DNA of 6,606 nt from Acidobacteriota bacterium (GCA_021824055.1 JAKALV010000182.1:1-6606), one strand, 5' to 3'; positions 1 through 6,077 are shown, numbered from the stretch's first letter. Numbers and translations are program-made. The notes: generated by a model not told the origin, from the letters alone.

Positions 1-3000
1 GTGCTGTGGACGCTGCTCGAAGCGATCGGCCTCGTGGTGCTGGTGATGTTCCTGTTCCTGCAGAACTGGCGCAGCACGATCATTCCGGCGATCACGATTC
101 CGGTGTCGCTCGTCGGCACCTTCGCGTTCGTGAAGCTCTTCGGATTTTCAATCAACACGCTCACGCTCTTCGGTATCGTGCTCGCCACGGGCATCGTCGT
201 CGACGATGCGATCGTCGTGATCGAGAACATCGAGCGGCACATGCGCGAAGAGAAGAAGAACGCCGCGCACGCCGCGATCGACGCGATGCGCGAGGTGTTC
301 TCGGCCGTGGTCGTCATCGGCCTGGTGCTGGTGTCGGTGTTCGTGCCGGTGGCGTTCTTCCCGGGCACGACCGGGCGCCTGTACCAGCAGTTCTCCCTGA
401 CGATCGCGTTCTCGGTGGTGTTGTCGGTGTTCAACGCCGTCACGTTTACGCCGGCGCTGTCGGCGCTGCTGCTCGACCACGAGCCGCACACGCACACCGG
501 GCTGTTCGCGCTGATCAACCGCGTGATCGAAGCCGGCACCAATTTCTACGTCAGGGTGGTGCGGTTGGCGCTGCGGTGGCGCCCGGTGATGCTGGTGCTC
601 TTCGTGGCGGCGCTGGCCGGCACCTGGATGGTGTACAAGACCGTGCCGCCGGCGTTTGTTCCGGAAGAGGATGAGGGCTACTTCATCACGATCGTGCAGG
701 CGCCGGGCGGCGCGTCGCTCGAGTACACGACGAACATCATGAAGAAGGCCGAGGCGATCATCTCGACGCAGCCCGAAATCGCCGCGATGTTCTCGGTGGC
801 GGGGTTCAGCTTCAGCGGGTCGGCGCCCAATCAGGGCCTGATGTTCGTGCGGCTGAAAGGGTTCGAGGAGCGCAAGGCGAAATCGCAGTCGCTGCAGGCC
901 GTGCTGGGCCGGTTGTTTCCGCGGCTGATGGGCATTCCGGGGGCGCTCGTCATTCCCGTGGCGCCGCCATCGATCCAGGGGCTTTCGACGTTCGGCGGCT
1001 TCCAGTTCGAAGTGCTCGATCAGTCGGGCGGGGACATCGGGATTCTGGCGAACGCCACGCAGCAGATGGTGATGGCGGGCAACCAGTCGGGACGCGTGAC
1101 GCGGCTCAACTCCACATTCACAGCCAACGATCCCCAGCTCGTGGTCGACATCGACCGCGATCGCGCCCGCAGCCTCGGCCTGCCGATGCAGCAGGTCACC
1201 GACGCGATGTCGGCGTTTCTCGGATCGCAGTACGTCAACGACTTCGACTTCGGCAACCGCGCCTACCGCGTGTACGTGCAGGCCGATCAGCAGTTCCGCG
1301 CGCAGCCGCACAACCTCCAGGAGTTCTACGCCCGGTCCACGACGGGCCAGATGGTGCCGCTCGATGCCGTGGTGCACCTGCGCGAGACGACCGCGCCCGC
1401 GGTCATCAGCCACTTCAACCTGTACCGGTCCGCGGAAATCACCGGGTCGGCCGTGCCCGGCGTCAGCTCGGGGCAGGGATTGCAGGCCATGCAGGAACTG
1501 GCGCGCAAGACCCTGCCCGGCGGGTTTGACTTCTCGTGGGCGGGGCAGTCGCTCGAAGAGATCAAGGCCGGATCGCAAGCCGCGTATATTTTCGCGCTCA
1601 GCATTCTGCTCGTGTATCTGGTGCTCGCGGCGCAGTACGAGAGCTGGGTGCTGCCGCTGATCATCCTGCTCGGCGTGCCGCTGGCCGTGGCCGGCGCGCT
1701 CACGGCGCAAATGCTGCGCGGCTTCTCGAACGACATCTTCTGCCAGGTGGGGCTCGTCATGCTGATCGGTCTCGCGGCCAAGAACTCGATCCTCATCGTT
1801 GAATTCGCCGAGCAGTTGCGCGAGCAGGGTCATTCGATCGTCGACGCGGCGGTTGGGGCGGCGCGCATCCGCCTGCGGCCGATTCTGATGACGTCGTTCG
1901 CGTTCATCCTCGGCGTGTTGCCGCTGGCGCTGGCCACCGGCGCCGGCGCCGGCGCGCGCAACTCGGTGGGCACCACCGTGGCGGGCGGCATGCTCGCGTC
2001 CACGTTGCTCTCGGTGATCTTCATCCCCGTGCTGTACGTGACGATCCGGACGCTGGCGCCCGGCAAGGGCTCGCGCAGCCACATGGAGAAGATCTCGGTG
2101 TTCTTCATCGGCATCATGCTCGTCGGAGCCGCCACCGCGTTTGCGGGGCAGGACAGGCAGGTGGCGCAGGTGGGGCGGGTGGCGCAGGTGGCGCAGATCG
2201 CGCGGGGTTCGAGGGGTTCGGAGGGTTCGCTGATACCCAAAGTCGAGTTCAACGAGGCGGTGGAGCGGGCCGTGGCGAAGAACCCGACGGTGGCGCAGGC
2301 GGCCACGGCGATCGCGCGCGCGGAGAGCTTGTTGCAGCTGTCGCGCGCCGCTACGTTGCCGACGGCCGGCGTGTCGTTCGCGAACACCACGCTCGACAAA
2401 GCGCGTGGTTTCAACGGGGGCATCACGCAACCGCAGAACCAGACGACGTTCTCGGGCAACATCAGCGTGCCGGTGCTGCAGGCGTCGCGCTGGGCGGCCG
2501 TGAACCAGGCGAAGGATCAGATCGAGGTGGCGAACGCGTCGGCCGCCGACGTGCGCCGGCAGATCGCCGTGGCCGCCGCGCAGGCCTATCTCTCGGTCAT
2601 TGCCCAACGGCGTCAGTCGGAGGCCGCCGACCGCGCGCTGGCCAACGCGAACGCGCATCTCGACTACGCGCGCAAGCGGCTGGAGAGCGGCGCCGGGACG
2701 CGGCTCAACGAGCTGCGCGCGCGACAGGAAGTGACCACCGACACGGCGCGCGTCGATACGGCGCGCCTGGCGCTGCGCCGCGCCCAGGAGGCGCTCGGCA
2801 CGCTGCTGGTGGCCGATGGTCCGGTGGACGCCGGCGCGGAGCCGGCGTTCGAAACGCCGCCGGCGCTGACCATCGCCGGCCGCACCGACATTCTGTTGCA
2901 GCAGGCCGGCGTCAAGGCGGCCGAGCGCGTTGTCGCCGACAGCCGCCGCGACTGGCTGCCCACGGGCACGCTGTCGTTCGATCCGTCGTACGTCACGCCG

Positions 3001-3414
3001 AGCGGCCTCTTTCAGCCGTCGAAGACCTGGCGCCTGTCGTTCTCGTTCGTGCAGCCGTTGTACGAGGGCGGCCAGCGGAAGGCCGCACTCGCGCAGCGCC
3101 AGGCCGCGCTCTCGTCGGCGAAGTTCTCGCTGGCGGCGGTTGAGAATCAGGTGAACGCCGACGTGCGCCTGGCGCAGGTGTCGGTCGACAGCTTCGTGAA
3201 GATCGCGGAGAGCTCGCGGCTGGCGGCCGACCAGGCGGCCGAGGTGCTGAAGATCACCAACGCGGCGTTCGAGCTGGGCGCCACGACCAATCTGGAAGTG
3301 ATCGACGCGCAACGGTCCGCGCGCGATGCCGAGGCGGCGGCGGTCGTGGCCGACGACGCGGTCCGACAGGCGAAATTACTTCTCCTGGTGGCCCTCGGCA
3401 GATTCCCGAAATAG
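1..3414 (+). CDS. HAE1-type RND efflux pump (C-terminal part) fused in frame to a TolC-family outer-membrane factor
   Basis: The frame is open from the window edge, and the first codon (GTG) aligns inside the protein, near AcrB residue 340, so the N-terminus lies upstream. Residues 1-694 are the RND pump: helices TM2-TM6 at about 1-158, TM7 at 196-214, the second periplasmic loop at 215-525 and TM8-TM12 at 530-682. The proton-relay residues are present: D68-D69 (AcrB D407/D408), K594 (K940) and T631 (T978). This pump type exports amphiphilic compounds using proton motive force. Residues 695-715 form a signal peptide, and 744-1137 form a TolC-like channel with two OEP repeats. The repeats are marked by P824-V-L and P1019-L-Y, and a GATTNLEVIDAQR motif lies at 1093-1105. 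No lipobox cysteine follows the signal, unlike OprM. The frame ends in TAG at 3412-3414. No stop separates the two parts. The family calls are firm. That the product is a single chain is inferred, and cleavage or internal initiation remains possible. Confidence 0.93.
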   Translation: MLWTLLEAIGLVVLVMFLFLQNWRSTIIPAITIPVSLVGTFAFVKLFGFSINTLTLFGIVLATGIVVDDAIVVIENIERHMREEKKNAAHAAIDAMREVFSAVVVIGLVLVSVFVPVAFFPGTTGRLYQQFSLTIAFSVVLSVFNAVTFTPALSALLLDHEPHTHTGLFALINRVIEAGTNFYVRVVRLALRWRPVMLVLFVAALAGTWMVYKTVPPAFVPEEDEGYFITIVQAPGGASLEYTTNIMKKAEAIISTQPEIAAMFSVAGFSFSGSAPNQGLMFVRLKGFEERKAKSQSLQAVLGRLFPRLMGIPGALVIPVAPPSIQGLSTFGGFQFEVLDQSGGDIGILANATQQMVMAGNQSGRVTRLNSTFTANDPQLVVDIDRDRARSLGLPMQQVTDAMSAFLGSQYVNDFDFGNRAYRVYVQADQQFRAQPHNLQEFYARSTTGQMVPLDAVVHLRETTAPAVISHFNLYRSAEITGSAVPGVSSGQGLQAMQELARKTLPGGFDFSWAGQSLEEIKAGSQAAYIFALSILLVYLVLAAQYESWVLPLIILLGVPLAVAGALTAQMLRGFSNDIFCQVGLVMLIGLAAKNSILIVEFAEQLREQGHSIVDAAVGAARIRLRPILMTSFAFILGVLPLALATGAGAGARNSVGTTVAGGMLASTLLSVIFIPVLYVTIRTLAPGKGSRSHMEKISVFFIGIMLVGAATAFAGQDRQVAQVGRVAQVAQIARGSRGSEGSLIPKVEFNEAVERAVAKNPTVAQAATAIARAESLLQLSRAATLPTAGVSFANTTLDKARGFNGGITQPQNQTTFSGNISVPVLQASRWAAVNQAKDQIEVANASAADVRRQIAVAAAQAYLSVIAQRRQSEAADRALANANAHLDYARKRLESGAGTRLNELRARQEVTTDTARVDTARLALRRAQEALGTLLVADGPVDAGAEPAFETPPALTIAGRTDILLQQAGVKAAERVVADSRRDWLPTGTLSFDPSYVTPSGLFQPSKTWRLSFSFVQPLYEGGQRKAALAQRQAALSSAKFSLAAVENQVNADVRLAQVSVDSFVKIAESSRLAADQAAEVLKITNAAFELGATTNLEVIDAQRSARDAEAAAVVADDAVRQAKLLLLVALGRFPK
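2083..2145 (+). other. Internal signal peptide at the RND/OMF junction
   Basis: Residues 695-715 of the fused frame begin with Met-Glu-Lys, continue with a hydrophobic core (SVFFIGIMLVGAATAF) and end in A-F-A before G716. This fits a Sec signal peptide with a signal peptidase I site. The preceding RND tail (APGKGSRSH) is basic and should lie in the cytoplasm after TM12. The segment would therefore insert as a thirteenth N-in helix and deliver the channel to the periplasm. The ATG at 2083 could be the start of a formerly separate gene. Only a weak AAGGG at 2065-2069, 13 nt away, could serve as its ribosome binding site. Confidence 0.8.
2158..2229 (+). repeat. Eight in-frame 9-bp tandem repeats encoding the linker after the signal peptide
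   Basis: Five copies of a unit close to CAGGTGGCG (2158-2202) encode QVA-QVG-RVA-QVA-QIA. They are followed directly by three copies close to NGGGGTTCG (2203-2229) encoding RGS-RGS-EGS. All units are nine bases long and stay in the reading frame. They fill residues 720-743, between the predicted signal cleavage site and the first OEP repeat. The two blocks look like a coding minisatellite. The resulting linker is low in complexity and probably flexible. Confidence 0.85.
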
Positions 3415-3435
3415 CCAGGGACGGCGACAAGGACG

Positions 3436-3459
3436 GTCATTCCAGAACCTCGGGATGAC
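3436..3459. repeat. Small stem-loop, GTCATTCC / GGGATGAC arms
   Basis: The arms GTCATTCC (3436-3443) and GGGATGAC (3452-3459) are reverse complements except for one position that pairs as G-U in RNA, with an 8-nt loop. The stem-loop lies 22 nt after the stop of the efflux gene. No T-run follows it, so it is not a classical intrinsic terminator. The GTCATTCC...GATGACA pattern resembles dispersed intergenic palindromes of many soil bacteria. That resemblance is from memory and was not checked. Confidence 0.4.
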
Positions 3460-3499
3460 AAAGATCTCTTCGGAGAACTTCGCGTGTGTGGTTCGACGG

Positions 3500-3784
3500 G
3501 TTCGGGGGACTGACGCTCGCAGTTCGGGGGGCCTCGCCACTTGGTTCGGGGGGCTTCGTCCGCAGTGCGGTTCGGCGCGCGGCCTTCGCTTCGCTCGGCG
3601 CGCGCCAAGATCACAGCACGCTGTGACGCGGTCAGATCGTCAGCCCGGCCAGGAAAGCGTCAGCGTACTGTGCCCTTGGCGCGCGCCGAGCGAAGCGAAG
3701 GCCGCGCGCCGAACCGCACGACGCGCGAAGCCCCCCGAACCACGCGGCGAAGCCTCCCGAACCACCAGCGTCAGTCCCCCGAAC
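3500..3784. repeat. 285-bp near-symmetrical palindrome (BIME/MITE-like element or bidirectional terminator)
   Basis: The two halves are reverse complements. Outer arms 3500-3564 and 3720-3784 align without gaps with 11 mismatches in 65, and their tips (3500-3517 and 3767-3784) match perfectly over 18 bp. Core arms 3565-3609 and 3675-3719 match perfectly over 45 bp. An imperfect inner pairing continues to about 3629 and 3657, leaving an apical loop of about 27 nt. GTTCGG words recur at 3500, 3522, 3544 and 3570 in the left arm and are mirrored in the right arm, with spacings of 22, 22 and 26. A nested 6-bp hairpin (3611-3626) sits near the apex. No target-site duplication is visible. The element fills most of the 381-nt gap between two convergent genes, which contains no credible gene. 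Transcribed from either side it would fold into a very stable hairpin, so it could end transcription both ways. Mobility is inferred. Confidence 0.85.
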
Positions 3785-3795
3785 GCAGTGCCGAG

Positions 3796-4347
3796 CTATT
3801 GCTTTATTTTCGCGAGGTCCCGCTCGAACGATGGTCTTAATGTTGCCCCTTCGTGGATCGCGATGATCTTGCCGTCGGGTCCGATGACGACGGATCGCGG
3901 CAGCCCGTCGATCGGTCCGTAGGCGTCTTCGAGGTCCGTGTGGCCGTTGCCGTCGAGCAGCGGGTAGGTGACGCCGAACTCCTTCGCGAACGCCGGCACG
4001 CCCGCCACGTTGTCGTCGAACATCAGGATGCCGATCACCGCGAGATCATCCGGATGCGCCTGCTGCAGCTTTACGAGATCCGGCGTTTCCACACGGCACG
4101 GTCCGCACCAGGTGGCGTAGAAATTCAGAATGATGGTCTTGCCCGCGAAGAACGACAGCGCGACGTCGCGGCCCGCCACGTCCTTGAGCGTGAAATTCAG
4201 ATTGGCCGCCTTGCCCGGCTCGGCGATGTCCATGCTCTTGTGCTGCCGGAACCGCTCGTCGAGACCCGGGTACCACGTCGCCGCCAGCAGTACGACCGCC
4301 ACCACGAGGGCGATCCACGTCGAGCGGGGGGTGTTGAGCAGGGCCAT
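3796..4347 (-). CDS. Membrane-anchored TlpA/ResA-like thioredoxin-fold protein
   Basis: This is a 183-residue protein with an N-terminal hydrophobic anchor (about 11-27, TWIALVVAVVLLAATWYPGL), probably an uncleaved signal anchor that places the rest in the periplasm. An AhpC/TSA-Redoxin-type thioredoxin fold follows at about 41-180. It has the active site W80-C81-G82-P83-C84 and a cis-proline in GLP (P150). The sequence ILNFYATWCGPCRVE is typical of TlpA/ResA proteins, which reduce disulfides in periplasmic partners such as apocytochrome c or copper-centre proteins. The substrate here cannot be told. The ATG lies 5 nt after the stop of the GIY-YIG gene and has no clear Shine-Dalgarno site, so translation may be coupled to that gene. 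The gene ends only 11 bp from the large palindrome, which probably ends its transcript. Confidence 0.9.
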   Translation of the reverse strand: MALLNTPRSTWIALVVAVVLLAATWYPGLDERFRQHKSMDIAEPGKAANLNFTLKDVAGRDVALSFFAGKTIILNFYATWCGPCRVETPDLVKLQQAHPDDLAVIGILMFDDNVAGVPAFAKEFGVTYPLLDGNGHTDLEDAYGPIDGLPRSVVIGPDGKIIAIHEGATLRPSFERDLAKIKQ

Positions 4348-4352
4348 GGGCG

Positions 4353-4613
4353 TCAGCGGTGTTTCGATCTTATCCTACGCGCGACCAGCGCTTCCTTCTC
4401 CGCGCGCGTCCACCGCTTCATCGCGTACTCGCGGCGCAGGGCCGCGCCGATCGTCTTGAACCACTGGGAATAGACCAGCGTCACCGGCCGGCGGCCCGAC
4501 GTGTACTTGGCGCCGCGCGCGCGGTTGTGCGCGGCCAGCCGCGCCTTCACATCCTTCGCGTAGCCGGTGTACAGCGATCCGTCAGCGCAGCGCACGATGT
4601 AGACAAAGGGCAC
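4353..4613 (-). CDS. GIY-YIG domain protein, YhbQ/UPF0213 type
   Basis: This is an 86-residue single-domain protein. The GIY equivalent is VYI (4-6) and the YIG equivalent is YTG (15-17). They are followed by R25 in KARLAAHN, the GAKYTSGRRPVTLVY stretch (34-48) typical of YhbQ-like proteins, and E62 within LRREYAMK. The nuclease tyrosines, arginine and glutamate are thus all present. Family members cut DNA or bind damaged or branched DNA, but their physiological roles are poorly known. The C-terminus is very basic (VARRIRSKHR). The start is a GTG at 4611-4613, chosen because the VYIV motif follows directly. No strong Shine-Dalgarno site is visible upstream. The gene runs into the thioredoxin gene with a 5-nt gap. 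It is probably a housekeeping gene with no functional tie to its neighbours. Confidence 0.88.
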   Translation of the reverse strand: MPFVYIVRCADGSLYTGYAKDVKARLAAHNRARGAKYTSGRRPVTLVYSQWFKTIGAALRREYAMKRWTRAEKEALVARRIRSKHR

Positions 4614-4647
4614 GCGCCAGATGGTAGCAGGACGCGCGGCCTGTCCT

Positions 4648-4667
4648 GGCCAAGCTGAAGCTTGGCC
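4648..4667. repeat. Short perfect palindrome between the small membrane protein gene and the GIY-YIG gene
   Basis: The 9-bp arms GGCCAAGCT (4648-4656) and AGCTTGGCC (4659-4667) are perfect reverse complements with a 2-nt loop. They are followed by CTACG on the plus strand. The palindrome lies in the 83-nt gap 4614-4696. It has no T-run on either side, so an intrinsic terminator is not clear. The form, a GC-rich inverted repeat around GCTGAAGC flanked by CTACG, looks like a dispersed intergenic repeat. No convincing promoter was seen in the gap. Confidence 0.6.
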
Positions 4668-4696
4668 CTACGTCTTACACGGAGACGAAGAACGCT

Positions 4697-4810
4697 CTAG
4701 TTGAACACCCGAAGGAACCGGATGAGGATCAGCGCGAGCAGCGCGACCAGATAGAACCGCAGAAAGTACAGCGCGATCTTCGTCGTGCGCGTCATCTGCA
4801 CGCGGGGCAT
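4697..4810 (-). CDS. 37-residue single-helix membrane protein downstream of the MgtE-N/CBS gene
   Basis: This is a short frame from ATG (4808-4810) to TAG (4697-4699). The protein opens with a basic, polar N-terminus (MPRVQMTRTTK), continues with a hydrophobic helix at about 12-30 containing one arginine (R18), and ends with RFLRVFN. The pattern predicts one transmembrane helix with positive charges on both sides. GGAG lies 5 nt before the ATG, and the start is only 13 nt after the stop of the MgtE-N/CBS gene, so it is the third gene of that operon. I do not recognise the family. A role as a small subunit or regulator of the adjacent metal transporter is inferred from position only. The main alternative is a chance frame, which the ribosome site, spacing and amino-acid pattern make less likely. 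Confidence 0.72.
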   Translation of the reverse strand: MPRVQMTRTTKIALYFLRFYLVALLALILIRFLRVFN

Positions 4811-4815
4811 GGTCT

Positions 4816-4819
4816 CTCC
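4816..4819 (-). promoter_or_regulatory. Shine-Dalgarno site of the 37-residue membrane protein
   Basis: On the minus strand the sequence CGGAGAGACC precedes the ATG, putting GGAG 5 nt from the start codon. The site lies wholly in the 13-nt gap after the CBS gene stop. It is the main argument that the short frame is translated. Confidence 0.7.
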
Positions 4820-4823
4820 GATC

Positions 4824-6077
4824 TCACGGGTTTTCCGGACCCTTCATGATGTCGTTGTAGCGAATGACGCCGAGCATGTGGTTCTGCTCGTCCACGACGG
4901 GAATCATCCCGAACCCGTACTTCTCGAACATCTTCTCCAGATCGTCGCGCAGGTCGGATTCCTGCGCCGCCACGACCGGCGAGATCATGATGTCGGCCAT
5001 CGTGGCCTCGTCGCGCGCGAGCACCAGATCGCGCAGATCGATGACCCCTTCGAGCACCGGCGCCTCGTCGGCCACGACGTAGACGTAGGACAGGCTGCGC
5101 GTCTGGTGGCCGGCGCCGCGCAGCGTCCGGAGCACGTCGCCCACCCGGGACGTCGTCGGCACGGCCACGTAGTCGGACGAGATCATGTCCTTCGCCTTGG
5201 CTTCGCGCTCGGTGAGCAGGTTGTGCACGACCTTGGCCCGCACCGGCCCGAGCCAGCCGCTGACCTCGCGGGTCTTCTCCTGCGGCAGGGAGGTGAAGAG
5301 ATTCGCGAGCTGCAGCACGGTCATGTGATCGAAAATGGCGCGGCCCCGCTCGCGCGTGAGGTCCTCGATGATCTGCCGCTGCGCGCGCGGTTCGGCTTCG
5401 ATCAGCGTCTCGGCGGCCTTGTCGGGATCGAGGGCCGAGAACAACGCCTGCTGTTCGCTGCCCGACAACTCCTCGAGTGCGTCAGCGAGGTCCTCGCCCG
5501 GCAGGTCCTGCAGCTGTTTGCGCGTGACCGACAGCTTCAGCCGGTCGGTCGGGATCGCATCCTCGAGCGACAGCGGCTGCACGTACTTCCACGGGATCAG
5601 GTCCGGCTTGACCCATTTGACGTTGCCGAGTCCCCAGCGGCGAAGGAAGCCGTTGAACGACAGGTCGACGTCCACGAGCAGGAGCCGCCCGTGCGATTCG
5701 ATGAGGCGCACGTCGTTGACGACCTCGATGCGCCGCCCGTCGATGTCGAGAATCGTCCGGCCCATCAGGTGCTTGTCCACCAGGATCCAGCCCGGTTGGT
5801 CCACGAACGGCGGGTACCTGCCGCCGGCCGCGGGCTGCACGAAGATCGCATCGTCCTCGATCTTGGCCACGTGGTCCCACGGGATGAACTCCGTCGGGTT
5901 GCCCCAGCCGTGCTCGAGGTAGAGGCCGACCACTTCGGAAAACGGCTCGGCCTGGCTGCAGACCAGATCCGACAACTTGCCGATGCGGTCGCGGATCGAC
6001 CCGGCGCAGACCGGGCGCTTGAGCAGTTCCGAGAAGTGCAGGACGCGGGGGGCCGGAGTGACTGTGTGGGTTGCCAT
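4824..6077 (-). CDS. Soluble PRC-barrel-like / MgtE-N / CBS-pair protein, probable cation sensor for the adjacent NRAMP transporter
   Basis: This is a 417-residue protein without membrane helices. Residues 10-80 and about 93-170 look like two PRC-barrel-type beta units. The first opens with the PRC-like LHFSELLKRPV...DRIGKLSDLV. The units end in FIPWDHV (64-70) and LIPWKYV (160-166), which suggests a duplication. Residues about 178-285 are an MgtE-N helical domain (LADALEELSGSEQQALFSALDPDKAAETL pattern). CBS motifs follow at about 297-355 and 360-413. In MgtE, the N and CBS domains sense intracellular Mg2+ and gate the channel. Here the MgtE membrane domain is absent, so the protein cannot transport on its own. 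The gene follows the NRAMP gene by 9 nt with an excellent AGGAGG, suggesting it senses a divalent cation or nucleotide and controls that transporter. The domain calls are fairly firm and the regulatory role is inferred. The ATG at 6077 is supported by the ribosome site. Confidence 0.9.
   Translation of the reverse strand: MATHTVTPAPRVLHFSELLKRPVCAGSIRDRIGKLSDLVCSQAEPFSEVVGLYLEHGWGNPTEFIPWDHVAKIEDDAIFVQPAAGGRYPPFVDQPGWILVDKHLMGRTILDIDGRRIEVVNDVRLIESHGRLLLVDVDLSFNGFLRRWGLGNVKWVKPDLIPWKYVQPLSLEDAIPTDRLKLSVTRKQLQDLPGEDLADALEELSGSEQQALFSALDPDKAAETLIEAEPRAQRQIIEDLTRERGRAIFDHMTVLQLANLFTSLPQEKTREVSGWLGPVRAKVVHNLLTEREAKAKDMISSDYVAVPTTSRVGDVLRTLRGAGHQTRSLSYVYVVADEAPVLEGVIDLRDLVLARDEATMADIMISPVVAAQESDLRDDLEKMFEKYGFGMIPVVDEQNHMLGVIRYNDIMKGPENP

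Noticed and set aside
1936..1960. GGCGCCGGCGCC-type repeat inside the pump gene
   Set aside because: It encodes the conserved ATGAGAGARNSVG stretch of RND pumps and is explained by codon choice for alternating Gly and Ala.
2085..2100. SD-like GGAGAAG (2086-2092) followed by GTG at 2098 as an alternative internal start for the channel
   Set aside because: A start there would remove the lysine and the rest of the signal peptide n-region, leaving a signal with no positive charge. The ATG at 2083 gives a complete signal peptide.
148..3312. Very long open frame on the minus strand (about 1054 codons) opposite the efflux gene
   Set aside because: The translation is dominated by Arg, His, Gly and Ala with no domain pattern. 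It is the usual antisense shadow of a GC-rich gene whose sense frame has clear RND and TolC motifs.
3465..3476. TCTC-TTCG-GAGA mini-hairpin as a transcription terminator for the efflux gene
   Set aside because: The stem is only 4 bp and no T-run follows. The TTCG loop is attractive, but this is too weak to call.
3500..3784. CRISPR array, because of GTTCGG units about every 22 bp
   Set aside because: The units are diverged, the intervening sequence is only about 12-16 bp and is itself related, and the whole is mirrored into a palindrome. No cas genes are present.
3326..3922. Plus- and minus-strand frames running through the intergenic palindrome, both giving ARAERSEGRAPNRT-like peptides
   Set aside because: The same peptide appears on both strands because the DNA is palindromic. 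The frames have no ribosome site and no recognisable domain, and they overlap the 3' ends of real genes.
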